This document shows, one piece after another, positions 1 to 8,565 of a DNA stretch of 64,000 nucleotides. Under the pieces are notes generated by a model that had not been told where the DNA came from, did not search any database, and saw nothing but the letters and a program-made list of their open reading frames with translations. The stretch is from Acidobacteriaceae bacterium (GTDB lineage: Bacteria; Acidobacteriota; Terriglobia; Terriglobales; Acidobacteriaceae): contig PMWW01000186.1 in NCBI GenBank assembly GCA_003165795.1, positions 29,227 through 93,226 of the forward strand, in the 5' to 3' direction. Both the position numbers and the translations under genes were made by a program. How positions within the stretch are numbered: the first letter of the stretch is position 1; the number at the start of each line of letters is the position of its first letter.

Positions 1-59
1 GGCAGTTGGCATTTGGCAGTTGGCAGTTGGCTCTTAGCTTTTAGTTCTTAGCTGTTAGC
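1..59. repeat. Heptad-periodic array 1
   Basis: Eight consecutive 7-nt units of the type GGCAGTT, GGCATTT, GGCTCTT, AGCTTTT, AGCTGTT follow each other without a phase slip. The first two or three bases are near constant and the rest vary. The same 7-nt rhythm recurs at eight other intergenic places in this window. Confidence 0.8.
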
Positions 60-121
60 CCGCGAGATCGCTACGAGGAGTAATTGCGCGAGCCTACTTC
101 ACAAATTGCCGTAGGTCAGAT

Positions 122-255
122 TTGTGTCAGGGCACGACTTTTTAGTCGTGCCGTAGCTGCGTTTTAAAAGGACGGCTTTAGCCGCTGAGGACAGGGGCTG
201 AAGCCCGCCGGAGAAGGGACCTTTTCGGCCCGGCTGAAGCCGGGCCCTGACACAA
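122..255. repeat. Hairpin element with TTGTGTCAGGGC terminal inverted repeats (family C)
   Basis: The left end TTGTGTCAGGGC and right end GCCCTGACACAA are perfect 12-bp inverted repeats 134 bp apart. Inside are GGCACGAC/GTCGTGCC around a TTTTTA loop and CCCGGC/GCCGGG around TGAA at the far end. The layout (hairpin at each end, opposite orientation) matches the other families here but the end sequence differs. No coding potential was seen between base 60 and 493. Confidence 0.6.
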
Positions 256-397
256 GGCGCCTCGTACGATTCATAAGATGGGGCCTAACCACTAGCCATT
301 GGCTTTCAGCGTGCGGGTTTCTTATGAGGAGGCCAATTGCATACTGAGGGAAATGAACACCCAGTCGACTCCCACCGTGCACCGCGGTCTCTCGTCT

Positions 398-463
398 GCT
401 AAGAGCTAATAGCCAAGAGCTAAGAGCCTGAATGCTGAGTGCTGAATGCTGAATGCTGACTGG
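398..463. repeat. Heptad-periodic array 2
   Basis: Nine units such as GCTAAGA, GCTAATA, GCCAAGA, GCTGAGT, GCTGAAT run up to about 30 bases before the dehydrogenase start. One unit carries an extra base. An upstream in-frame ATG at 446 lies inside this array and is not believed to be the start. Confidence 0.75.
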
Positions 464-493
464 CTCCTCTTCAATGCTAGTATTTTCCTGACC

Positions 494-1537
494 ATGACCA
501 GACGCATCGCAGTTGTTCCCGGAGACGGCATCGGCAAGGAAGTTATCCCCAATGCACTCGAAGTGGTTCGCGCCACGGGCGCGTCCGTCGAGTTCACCAC
601 CTTCGATTGGGGAGCGGACCGCTACCTGATCGACGGCACCACCATCCCCGCCGACGGATTCCACATGCTGGCCCGTGACTTCGACGCCGTCTTCGTCGGC
701 GCGCTCGGCGATCCCCGCGTGCCCACTAACATTCACGCCAAGGAAATTCTGCTGGGCATGCGCTTCAAGATGGACCTCTACGCCAACGTGCGTCCGGTGC
801 GCCTGCTCGACGCTTCCCTTTGCCCGCTGAAGAACGTCACGCCCGACGACATCAACTTCACCGTCATCCGCGAAAACACCGAAGGCGTTTACATGGACAT
901 GGGCGGCAACTTCAAGATGGGCATGCCGGAAGAAGTCGCCACCCAGGAGGACATCAATACCCGTAAAGGAGTGGAGCGAGTCATTCATTTCGCCTTCAAG
1001 TACGCCCGCGACAACGGCCGCAAGAAAGTCATGATGTCGGACAAGTCGAACGTGATGACCTACGCCGGAGGCCTGTGGCAGCGCGTGTTTAAGGAAGTGG
1101 CGCAGCAGTATCCCGAGATCCAGACGCAGCACATGTACGTCGACGCGCTCTGCCTGCAGATGGTGCGCGATCCAAAATCGCTCGACGTGATCGTCACCAA
1201 CAATATGTTCGGCGACATCGTCACCGACCTGGCCGCGGCGCTGCAAGGCGGGCTGGGCATGGCCGCTAGCGGCAACATTCATCCCGGGCGGACTTCGATG
1301 TTCGAGCCGGTACACGGCTCCGCTCCGCCGATCGCGGGAAAAAATATGGCCAATCCCATGGGCTCGATTCTGACCGCAGCGATGATGCTGGCGCATCTCG
1401 GCCTCAATGCCGAAGCACAGAAGATCGAGAACGCGGTGCTGGACGCTGTCCGCGAGAAGAAGACCACGGTGGATGTCGGGGGATCACTGGGAACAAAGGA
1501 GTGCGCGGCCTGGATCGCGGAGCGGGTGGCGAAGTAG
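494..1537 (+). CDS. Isocitrate/isopropylmalate dehydrogenase family protein
   Basis: This 347-residue protein is an NAD(P)-dependent beta-decarboxylating hydroxy-acid dehydrogenase. The N-terminus ITRRIAVVPGDGIGKEV-like motif (MTRRIAVVPGDGIG at residues 1-14), the substrate loop with RENTEGVY near residue 135, DALCLQMV near 218, the metal-site segment NNMFGDIVTDLAA and EPVHGSAPPIAGK are all family hallmarks. The 3-isopropylmalate (leucine synthesis) and tartrate branches are both possible, so no symbol is given. The start at 494 puts the conserved glycine motif at the usual distance; the upstream ATG at 446 falls in a repeat array. No other leucine gene is adjacent. Confidence 0.9.
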   Translation: MTRRIAVVPGDGIGKEVIPNALEVVRATGASVEFTTFDWGADRYLIDGTTIPADGFHMLARDFDAVFVGALGDPRVPTNIHAKEILLGMRFKMDLYANVRPVRLLDASLCPLKNVTPDDINFTVIRENTEGVYMDMGGNFKMGMPEEVATQEDINTRKGVERVIHFAFKYARDNGRKKVMMSDKSNVMTYAGGLWQRVFKEVAQQYPEIQTQHMYVDALCLQMVRDPKSLDVIVTNNMFGDIVTDLAAALQGGLGMAASGNIHPGRTSMFEPVHGSAPPIAGKNMANPMGSILTAAMMLAHLGLNAEAQKIENAVLDAVREKKTTVDVGGSLGTKECAAWIAERVAK

Positions 1538-1539
1538 TT

Positions 1540-1571
1540 GCTGTTCGCTATTCGCTGTTCGCCATTCGCTT
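1540..1571. repeat. Heptad-periodic array 3
   Basis: Units GCTGTTC, GCTATTC, GCTGTTC and GCCATTC follow the dehydrogenase stop codon directly. The remainder of the gap to 1893 holds the hairpin element at 1743-1858 and no gene that could be supported. Confidence 0.65.
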
Positions 1572-1742
1572 TGGCCAAGAAGCGCGTTGAATGAAACAGC
1601 CTGCGACGTTGCGAGCGAGACAGGCGAGAGAACGGGTTGGCGACCTCGCGGCGGGACGCAAATAAAGTAGCCCCGTTTCGAGCGTGAAGAGTTCTCATAG
1701 CTAAGGACGCCCCTGATAAGCACGGTCTGATTAAGTTTGTTG

Positions 1743-1858
1743 TTGAAAGGGACGGCCCTTCAGGCCGTCCGTAAGGTAACTGCAAATTGATTCCGGCTTT
1801 AGCTAAAGCCCGACATTCAAGAGACTCGTACGGCACGGCTGAAGCCGTGCCCTTTCAA
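1743..1858. repeat. Paired-hairpin element with TTGAAAGGG ends
   Basis: The left end is TTGAAAGGG followed by stem GGACGGCC/GGCCGTCC with a CTTCA loop. The right end is stem GGCACGGC/GCCGTGCC with a TGAA loop followed by CCCTTTCAA, so the ends are inverted repeats. Between them, 1795-1810 is a perfect 16-bp palindrome, GGCTTTAGCTAAAGCC. Right-half relatives occur near 17753 and 21473. Confidence 0.65.
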
Positions 1859-1893
1859 ACCCGATTTATGAGATAGCTTCCAATTATCTGGAC

Positions 1894-3132
1894 TTACGCC
1901 GACACGGCCGCCTTCTTCTCTGCCTTCGCCGCCTTTTGGGCTAGCGTCAGCTGCTTCCGCAGAATCCGTATTCCGGCATCCACATGCTTTTCTTCCAGCA
2001 GAAATGGCGTGAGGAAGCGCAGCACGTTGTCCTGGGTCACGTTGATCAGCAGGCCGTTGGCGAGGGCGCCGTCCATGATCGGCTTGCCGGGGATATTCAG
2101 CTGCAGCGCCTGAATCGCGCCGACGCCGCGCACCTCGGTCGCGATATCGAACTTGTCGACCAGCTCGCGCAGCTTCTGCGAGAAGTACGCGCCCACGCGG
2201 CGCACCCGCTCCAGCAGCTTCTCGTCTTCCAGGATCGCCAGATATTCCAGCGCCACGCGGCAAGTCAGTGGACCACCGCCAAAGGTTGTGCCGTGTTTGC
2301 CGGGCGTGATGTGCTGGGCGAAATGCTCTTTGGCGAGAAACGCGCCCAACGGCAGGCCGGCGGCAATGGGCTTGGCAATGCAGACCACATCCGGCGTGAC
2401 CCCGAAATGATGGAAGGCGAACAGCTGCCCGGTGCGGCCCAGTCCGCACTGGATCTCGTCGAAGATGAGCGCGGCCTGGTGCTGATCGGCCAGCTCGCGG
2501 CAGGCCAGCAGAAAATCCGGCGTGCTCTCCTGAATGCCGCCTTCGCCCTGGATGGGCTCCAGCACGATGCCGCAGACTTTCTCGTCCATGGCGTGGCGCA
2601 GCGCTTCTGCGTCGTTGAGCGGGACGAAGCGCACGCCTTCCAGCATAGGATCGAAATCCTGGCGATACTTTGCCTGGCCGGTGAGGGCCAGCGCGCCCAT
2701 GGTGCGACCATGGAAAGAATTGTCGAGCGCGATGACGATCGACTTCTCCGGACTGCCCACCGCGTGCCCGGCGGCGCGCACCAGCTTCAGCGCGCCCTCA
2801 ATCGCTTCAGTGCCGCTGTTGGAGAAGAAGGCGCGGTCCATCCCCGAGGCGTTGCACAGCTTCTCGGCCAGCAGCCCCTGGTACTCGTTGTAGTAGAGGT
2901 TGGAGACGTGGATGATCTTGGCCGCCTGGTCGCGAATGACCTTCACGATGCGGGGATGCGCGTGACCCAGCGCGTTGACGCCCAGCCCGGTGAGGAAGTC
3001 GAGATAGCGCCGGCCCTCGACGTCATAAACGTACACGCCCTTGCCGCGGGCAATGGCCAGCGGGTAGCGGGCATAGGTATTCAGCAGATACTTCTGTTCA
3101 CGATCGACGATCTCTTGATAAACGGACACCAT
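1894..3132 (-). CDS. argD: Class III aminotransferase, acetylornithine aminotransferase-like
   Basis: This 412-residue protein is a PLP-dependent fold-type I aminotransferase that moves an amino group to a 2-oxo acid; acetylornithine (arginine synthesis) is the best guess for the donor. Visible marks are FFSNSGTEAIEGALKLVR near residue 100, FHGRTMGALALTG near 143, EPIQGEGGI near 197, the metal-free cofactor Asp in LIFDEIQCGLGRTG near 226, and the Schiff-base lysine in CIAKPIAAGLPLGAF near 255. The last 20 residues are an Ala/Lys-rich tail. Ornithine or 4-aminobutyrate aminotransferase are alternatives. It stands alone and is followed downstream by repeats. Confidence 0.85.
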   Translation of the reverse strand: MVSVYQEIVDREQKYLLNTYARYPLAIARGKGVYVYDVEGRRYLDFLTGLGVNALGHAHPRIVKVIRDQAAKIIHVSNLYYNEYQGLLAEKLCNASGMDRAFFSNSGTEAIEGALKLVRAAGHAVGSPEKSIVIALDNSFHGRTMGALALTGQAKYRQDFDPMLEGVRFVPLNDAEALRHAMDEKVCGIVLEPIQGEGGIQESTPDFLLACRELADQHQAALIFDEIQCGLGRTGQLFAFHHFGVTPDVVCIAKPIAAGLPLGAFLAKEHFAQHITPGKHGTTFGGGPLTCRVALEYLAILEDEKLLERVRRVGAYFSQKLRELVDKFDIATEVRGVGAIQALQLNIPGKPIMDGALANGLLINVTQDNVLRFLTPFLLEEKHVDAGIRILRKQLTLAQKAAKAEKKAAVSA

Positions 3133-3219
3133 GATGACCTCGCAAAAGTTTTATTGTAACGTGCCGATGGGAGTCCTTGATTCCTCACCAAGGTTGAATG
3201 CTCGTGGGCAGACAGTCCA

Positions 3220-3538
3220 GGTAGAGCGGGCCTTCAGGCCCGCGTCAACGGCTTCGCCAACTTTGGGAGCCCCGCAGGGGCGGCACGGAAAACCCGACTG
3301 TCGTACCTACGGAGTCTGTGTCATAACCCTGTCGCCGCTCCGCGGCTCGTTCAAATTTCCCACTTTACCCGGCGCTCACGCGCCGGGCTAACTTCATAGC
3401 CGCCGCTGCGCGGCTGGCTCGATGGAAATTTCGAGACATTGTCCCACCCTACTTTTCGATTCCGAGCTACGACACAGACACCTACGGCACTCGGATTCTT
3501 TGGCGGCTTCGACGCTGGCCAGAAGGCCAGCTCTACCC
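3220..3538. repeat. Large family A element with a family D element nested inside
   Basis: The left end is GGTAGAGC with stem GCGGGCC/GGCCCGC and then GCGTC. The right end is the mirror: GACGCTGGCC, a short loop, GGCCAGCTCTACC. Similarity continues inward on both sides (CGGCTTCGCCAA against TTGGCGGCTTCG), and again at CTACGGAGTCTGTGTC against GACACAGACACCTACGG. The centre, 3332-3418, holds a different repeat type (family D). The element fills most of the gap between 3133 and 3640; no gene was seen there. Confidence 0.65.
3332..3418. repeat. Family D hairpin repeat
   Basis: Three GC-rich hairpins follow each other: CGCCGCTCCGCGGC, then CCCGGCGCTCACGCGCCGGG followed by CTAACTTCAT, then GCCGCTGCGCGGC. 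The same order with different stem bases is found at 4278-4360. Confidence 0.6.
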
Positions 3539-3640
3539 TCCGACCTCTATCGAGGCCGCAAACTGCCACTCACAAAAATCAACCCGTCCGTGATCGATAT
3601 CACAGATGTCGGTTCGGCCTTCCCGCTAGACTTTTGGCAT

Positions 3641-4219
3641 ATGTTGAGCGAGAAACAATTCCGCGAACGGGCCAAGACTGAACTCCGCCAGATTGCAAAT
3701 CAAGTATTGAGCGTAGCCACCGACCGCGACATCTATTGGCGGCTGGAGCGCGAGATCGTCCAGCTCAATCCGCAACTGCGCAACGCTCGCAGCGCCTTCC
3801 TCGATCTGGTGCGCGCCGCCTACGCCGACGCCACTGCCGCGCGCGTGCTTCGCCTGCTGGATGGGCAAGACTGCGCGATCTCGTTGCCGCGGGTGCTGGC
3901 GCAACTGGCAAACTATCCGCAACTATTGCACGACCGCATTACCGAGCGCGAGTGCGCCGCCGATCAGGCCGCGCTGGCGCAGGCTGCCGAAAATCTGAAG
4001 CAGGTCAGCGAGCCGCACTTCGCCCATCACGAGCGAACGCTCTCGGCGCTGGCCGCTACGCATCGCGCGACCGACGCGGCCATCGATCTCACGATCTCGA
4101 CGGTTAAGACCTACTACTGGATTGTGGCTGACAGCTACATCGATCTGGACATCAAGCACGCTGAAGACCCGATGGAGATTTTTTCCTCGGCCTGGACAGT
4201 GCCTGCGCTGGCGAAGTGA
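3641..4219 (+). CDS. AbiU2-like HEPN-fold protein (tentative)
   Basis: This 192-residue all-helical soluble protein resembles the HEPN AbiU2 group: an N-terminal helix rich in charged residues, a segment SAFLDLVRAAYADATAARVLR around residues 51-70 where that family has its conserved Arg-Ala-Tyr helix, then SEPHFAHHERT at 123-133 and a C-terminal helix with YIDLDIKHAED. AbiU2 is named from an abortive-infection protein; a role here is inference. The start at 3641 was chosen because the longer frame from 3422 runs through the repeat element. No partner gene is adjacent. Confidence 0.55.
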   Translation: MLSEKQFRERAKTELRQIANQVLSVATDRDIYWRLEREIVQLNPQLRNARSAFLDLVRAAYADATAARVLRLLDGQDCAISLPRVLAQLANYPQLLHDRITERECAADQAALAQAAENLKQVSEPHFAHHERTLSALAATHRATDAAIDLTISTVKTYYWIVADSYIDLDIKHAEDPMEIFSSAWTVPALAK

Positions 4220-4277
4220 GGGCCGACAATAAAAGCAGATCCCTCGCCGGGCTGAAGAGACTGGGTCGCGACTGGTG

Positions 4278-4360
4278 TCGCCGCTCCGCGGCTCAGACTA
4301 ATTCCCACTTGACCGGGGCCTCACGGCCCCGGCTAACATCATCCCGCCGCGTTGCGGCTG
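4278..4360. repeat. Family D hairpin repeat, second copy
   Basis: The order is CGCCGCTCCGCGGC, then CCGGGGCCTCACGGCCCCGG followed by CTAACATCAT, then GCCGCGTTGCGGC. Compared with 3332-3418 the central stem has changed on both sides and still pairs. Confidence 0.6.
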
Positions 4361-4462
4361 TTACGGCTACTATTGCGCAGCTCTGGTTCCACTGGAAAAT
4401 TGCAGTTGCGGTTGCAACCCAGTCTCTGAAGGCCGACTCGCGGCGAGAAAAGAAACGCCTTG

Positions 4463-4489
4463 AACGCCGACCTGAAGGTCGACTTTACC
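4463..4489. repeat. Degenerate family A half element
   Basis: GAACGCCGACC TGAA GGTCGACTTTACC is the right-hand end of a family A element with two changes (TTTACC for TCTACC). No matching left end was found in the 4220-4460 stretch, which otherwise holds only the family D copy. Confidence 0.45.
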
Positions 4490-4523
4490 TTTTAGCGCCG
4501 CTCGCCCTTCGCGGGTGCGAGCC

Positions 4524-5369
4524 CTAGCGCACCGAAATCAATGCCACTGCGACCAGGGCCCCTACGATGCCGGCGTTTTGCATCGCCGAGGTGCGTTGCT
4601 TCAACAGCACGCGGGCCAGAATGACGGTGCTGGCGGGATAGAGCGACGATAGGACGGCAGCTACGTCCAGCCGTCCGTGACGGGTGGCGGCGATGAAGAG
4701 TGCATTGGCGCCGGAATCGAACAGACCTGAAAGCAGAATAGGAACCAGAGCTAGGCGGAGCGGGCGGGAATCGTGGGAGGAGAAAGCCACGATGATCAGC
4801 ATGAGCAAAGTGGAGGCGACACGCGCCGCCACCAACGGCCAGAAAATGCCGTGATGGCCGGCTTGCCGCCCGGCGACCAGGAAAAGTCCGAACATCACTC
4901 CGGCCAGAACGGCGAGCCCCAGACCGCGGTGGGAGTCGATGTTGCCGTCGGGCCGCGCGACAAACCAGACGCTCACCAGGGCGAGGGCGAAGCCTGTCAG
5001 TTGCAAACCGCCGGGAGTGCCTTCGGAGCGAATGCCAACCAGAACGGGCAAGATGGCGGTTAGAACTGAGGCCACTGGCGCGACCATGCCCATCCGCCCA
5101 ATAGCGAGTCCCTGGTACAGCGCAGCGACACCGAATGCGCCTGCCACGCCAGCCACGACTCCCCAGTAGAGCGATGAGAGTGGGGGGACCGGCTCGCGGG
5201 TAAGCCAAGCCAGGGTAAGCATGAGAACCAAGCCGCAGGCGTGCGCTGCCGCCACCACGCGAAAGACGTTGGCCCGCAGGGTAGCGATGCCGCCGGCGAA
5301 ATCGCCTGCACCCCAAACTCCGGCGGTCGCTACACTGAGGGCCGCGCCTGTCACCGTTCCCGAGTTCAT
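4524..5369 (-). CDS. EamA/DMT-family membrane transporter
   Basis: This 281-residue inner-membrane protein has about ten hydrophobic helices arranged as two EamA halves, roughly residues 6-140 and 150-280. The N-terminus GVWGAGDFAGGIA and the end of the second half LSSLYPASTVILARVLLKQR are typical of the drug/metabolite transporter superfamily. Substrate cannot be read from the sequence; members export amino acids, nucleotides or other small metabolites. It is transcribed away from the sensor kinase at 5.7 kb and has no clear operon partner. Confidence 0.85.
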   Translation of the reverse strand: MNSGTVTGAALSVATAGVWGAGDFAGGIATLRANVFRVVAAAHACGLVLMLTLAWLTREPVPPLSSLYWGVVAGVAGAFGVAALYQGLAIGRMGMVAPVASVLTAILPVLVGIRSEGTPGGLQLTGFALALVSVWFVARPDGNIDSHRGLGLAVLAGVMFGLFLVAGRQAGHHGIFWPLVAARVASTLLMLIIVAFSSHDSRPLRLALVPILLSGLFDSGANALFIAATRHGRLDVAAVLSSLYPASTVILARVLLKQRTSAMQNAGIVGALVAVALISVR

Positions 5370-5577
5370 GACGGTTACAGCCTATCGCATTACCGACACA
5401 TTCGGTCGCTAGGTAAGCGACGATATAGAAAGCAGTAACCGGCCCCGCTGCCCGCAGCCTTTAGGCAAAGAAGGGGTTTACAACTCATTGGCCGGGGGCG
5501 GGTTATAGAGGAGGGGTACATGTGCTTTAGTTAACCGGAAGATGATTTTAAATTTCACAGGAAGATTCCAAAAATAA

Positions 5578-5606
5578 TATTATTGAGCTTCATGCCGATC
5601 TATAAT
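5578..5606 (+). promoter_or_regulatory. Possible -10 box upstream of the sensor kinase
   Basis: TATAAT at 5601-5606 lies in an AT-rich stretch that stands out from the GC-rich surroundings. No good -35 box is present. If it is used, transcription would begin near 5613 and the GTG at 5608 could not be the start codon. Confidence 0.3.
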
Positions 5607-5691
5607 TGTGGAAGCTGCTCAAAAGCCGAGGGTTATTAAGTTCTGGATGGCTGAAAGCGTGGCATCCAAGTTGCTGATTCAAGAGAGGCCG

Positions 5692-8565
5692 ATGGATCGT
5701 GATCCATTGGTGTGTCTTCCCCATCAGCCACCAGATCCGATGGTTCGAGACTTACAAACGCGCTTTTTCGCTGTTTTCCTGGCCCTGCTCAGCGTTGCCG
5801 CCATCGCCTTCGCCTGGATCAATTTCCAAAAAGAGCGGGAGACGCTTACTGCTTACGACGGGGTTTGGTGGGTCGAAGATGGCGGGCATCTGCGGGCCCA
5901 GCGGGTCGATGCCGACGGCCCCGGTCAGAAGGCCGGAATCAAGCCCGAGGACAGACTGGTCGCCATCGACGGACGGAACGTGACCAACGTTGGCAGCATG
6001 GAACGCCAACTCTACCGGATTGGGGTTTGGTCGAAAGCCGATTACTCCCTGGTGCGGCAGGGGGTCCCGGTAGAAGCGCCGCTGATTCTGGCACCGGCGG
6101 ACCGGTCGTTCTATGGCGGGCTGCGGCTGATTGCGCTGGTCTACCTGGGCATAGGCCTATATGTCCTGCTGCGACGTTGGACCGCGCCCAAGAGCGCGCA
6201 CTTCTACATTTTCTGTCTGGTATCGTTCATTTTTTATTCGTTCCACTACACCGGAAAGTTCAACGATTTCGACTGGATCGTTTATTGGTCGAACGTAGTC
6301 GCGTGGCTGTTGCAGCCGGCGCTATTCCTGCATTTTTCGCTGACCTTCCCGGAACGCAAGGCCGTGCTCAACCGTCGCCGGTGGCTTATTCCGGCGGTAT
6401 ATATGCCCGGCGCAGTTCTTCTGGCCGCACACATTTCGGTCATCTACTGGCTGCAGCCCAGCGAACTGCTGCGCTGGAACCTCGACCGGTTGGAATGGGT
6501 ATACCTGGCGGCGTACTTCGTGGCGGCGACCTTCACCCTTTGGCACAGCTACCGTCACGCCGAATCGGCCATCTTGCGGCAGCAGATGAAGTGGGTAACG
6601 CGGGGAACCATCCTGTCGGTTGCCCCGTTCACGGTGTTCTACATCATCCCCTATCTTTTCGGTAGCGTGTCCAGTTGGGGAATGAAGATTTCGGTGCTGT
6701 CGCTGGTGTTTTTGCCGCTGACGTTCGGCTACGCCATCTTCCGCTACCGGCTGATGGACGTAGACCTGATCTTCAAGCGCGGCATGGCCTACACCATTGC
6801 AGCCGGCGCCATCACCGCAGCCTACTTTGGCGCGGTAGGCGTGGCGTCCGTGCTGTTTCACCAGAATTTTCCCAGCGCCGGACCCCTCGGCTTGGTGGTT
6901 GCCATCGCCGTAACCGCGTTGCTGTTCGATCCCTTTAAGAACTGGGTGCAGGACTATCTCGACAAGTTTTTCTACCGCAAGCGTTATGACTACCGGAAGA
7001 CGCTGATCGAATTTGGCCGCGATCTGAACTCGGAAACCGATCTCGACCAGATGCTTACCTCGATTGTCGATCGGTTGTCGCGAACTTTGATGGTGGACCG
7101 GCTGGCCATCTTCCTTTCTAATCCCGATGACCCGGAGCAGTTTTCTTTGGCCAAGTCGTATGGCATTGCCAACACCGGCGGCCTGGATTTCGACTTCCTG
7201 CACGTGGAGCGGCCGGAGTGGCAGGCGGGCCATTTGTTCTTCGACAACACCAATCAGGCGGTGCGCGAGAGTCCATCAGGGCGCGACACCATTCGCCGTC
7301 TGGAGTTGAACTATTATATTCCCTGTACGGTGATGAACCGCATAATCGCCGTCCTGGGGCTGGGCAAGACGGCGGAAGGCGATTTCCTGTCCAGCGAGGA
7401 CGTACAACTGCTGGAGACGCTGGCCGGCTACATCGGCATCGCGATCCAGAATGCGCGTTTGTATAAATCTCTGGAGGAGAAGGCAGGTCAATACGAGCGG
7501 CTGAAGGAGTTCAACGAAAACATCGTGGAGTCCATCAGCGTAGGCGTGCTGGCGGTCGATCTGGAAGACCGCATCGAATCGTGGAACTCGCAGATGGAAG
7601 TCATGTTTGCCCTGCCTCGCCTGGAGGCGCTGGGCCGCGCTCTGGGGGAAGTGCTGCCGCCGGCGTTTCTGGAAGAGTATCACCGGCTGCGTCCCGGCCA
7701 GGGCATTCATAATCTGTACAAGTTCAGGCTGGGCACGACCGTGGGCGACACCCGGGTGACCAACATCGCGATTGCGCCGCTGGTGGCAAAGAACTTCAGT
7801 GTCATTGGCCGGCTGATCATCGTGGACGACATTACCGAGCGGATTGACCTGGAGTCACAGCTCACGCAGGCGGAGAAGCTGTCGTCCATCGGCTTGCTGG
7901 CGGCGGGTGTCGCCCATGAAGTGAACACCCCGCTGGCGGTCATCTCTTCTTACGCGCAGATGCTGGCCAAGCAGCTGCATGGGGACGATAAGCAGTCGGT
8001 GCTGCTGGACAAGATCACCAAGCAAACCTTCCGCGCCTCGGAGATCGTCAACAGCCTGCTGAACTTCTCGCGCACCTCGGTCGGGGAATTCGGCGACGTC
8101 GATTTGAACCGCGTCATCAAAGATACGTTAACTTTGCTGGAGCACCAGTTCAAGACCGCCGGCATTAAGGTGGAGCAGGACCTGCATCCCGACTTGCCGG
8201 CCATTCACGGCAATACCGGCAAGCTACAGCAGGTCTTCTTGAACTTGTTTCTCAACGCGAAAGACGCGATGCCGGGCGGCGGCCGGCTGACCATCAGCAC
8301 GCTCAACGGTCACCGGGCGCAGGTGAAGGTTTCCGATACCGGAAGCGGGATCGCGCAGGAAAACATTCACCGCATCTACGATCCATTTTTCACCACCAAG
8401 AACAAGCCCAACCCCGGTCACAGCGGCGGCACCGGACTGGGGCTTTCGGTGACCTACGGAATCATTCAGGAGCATGCCGGCAAGATCCGGGTGGACAGCG
8501 TCCCCGGCCGCGGCACCACCTTTACCATGGAATTCCCCCTAGTACGAAAGGCGGTCAGTGCCTGA
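5692..8565 (+). CDS. PDZ-GAF-PAS sensor histidine kinase
   Basis: This large membrane sensor (957 residues from the ATG at 5692) phosphorylates the response regulator that overlaps its 3' end. Order of parts: membrane anchor at about 25-45, an extracytoplasmic PDZ-like domain at 58-130 (GPGQKAGIKPEDRLVAIDG), about eight membrane helices to 415, GAF domain at 440-595, PAS at 605-720, HisKA with phospho-acceptor His742 in AAGVAHEVNTPLAV, and an HATPase domain with N, G1 and G2 boxes (NLFLNAKDAM, VSDTGSGIA, GGTGLGLS). The frame is open back to GTG 5608, but a possible -10 box at 5601 and GAGAGG before 5692 favour the later start. The PDZ domain suggests sensing of an envelope protein state. Confidence 0.85.
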   Translation: MDRDPLVCLPHQPPDPMVRDLQTRFFAVFLALLSVAAIAFAWINFQKERETLTAYDGVWWVEDGGHLRAQRVDADGPGQKAGIKPEDRLVAIDGRNVTNVGSMERQLYRIGVWSKADYSLVRQGVPVEAPLILAPADRSFYGGLRLIALVYLGIGLYVLLRRWTAPKSAHFYIFCLVSFIFYSFHYTGKFNDFDWIVYWSNVVAWLLQPALFLHFSLTFPERKAVLNRRRWLIPAVYMPGAVLLAAHISVIYWLQPSELLRWNLDRLEWVYLAAYFVAATFTLWHSYRHAESAILRQQMKWVTRGTILSVAPFTVFYIIPYLFGSVSSWGMKISVLSLVFLPLTFGYAIFRYRLMDVDLIFKRGMAYTIAAGAITAAYFGAVGVASVLFHQNFPSAGPLGLVVAIAVTALLFDPFKNWVQDYLDKFFYRKRYDYRKTLIEFGRDLNSETDLDQMLTSIVDRLSRTLMVDRLAIFLSNPDDPEQFSLAKSYGIANTGGLDFDFLHVERPEWQAGHLFFDNTNQAVRESPSGRDTIRRLELNYYIPCTVMNRIIAVLGLGKTAEGDFLSSEDVQLLETLAGYIGIAIQNARLYKSLEEKAGQYERLKEFNENIVESISVGVLAVDLEDRIESWNSQMEVMFALPRLEALGRALGEVLPPAFLEEYHRLRPGQGIHNLYKFRLGTTVGDTRVTNIAIAPLVAKNFSVIGRLIIVDDITERIDLESQLTQAEKLSSIGLLAAGVAHEVNTPLAVISSYAQMLAKQLHGDDKQSVLLDKITKQTFRASEIVNSLLNFSRTSVGEFGDVDLNRVIKDTLTLLEHQFKTAGIKVEQDLHPDLPAIHGNTGKLQQVFLNLFLNAKDAMPGGGRLTISTLNGHRAQVKVSDTGSGIAQENIHRIYDPFFTTKNKPNPGHSGGTGLGLSVTYGIIQEHAGKIRVDSVPGRGTTFTMEFPLVRKAVSA

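Noticed and set aside
164-1396. 410-codon open frame on the minus strand
   Set aside because: It is antisense to the dehydrogenase, has no family motif, and contains the repeat translations; high GC opens such frames by chance.
3422-3640. N-terminal extension of the AbiU2-like protein
   Set aside because: It translates the right half of a repeat element; the ATG at 3641 gives the usual length.
5514-5544. GAGGAGGGGTAC followed by ATG and a four-codon frame
   Set aside because: Too short to be a leader peptide with any recognisable control codons.
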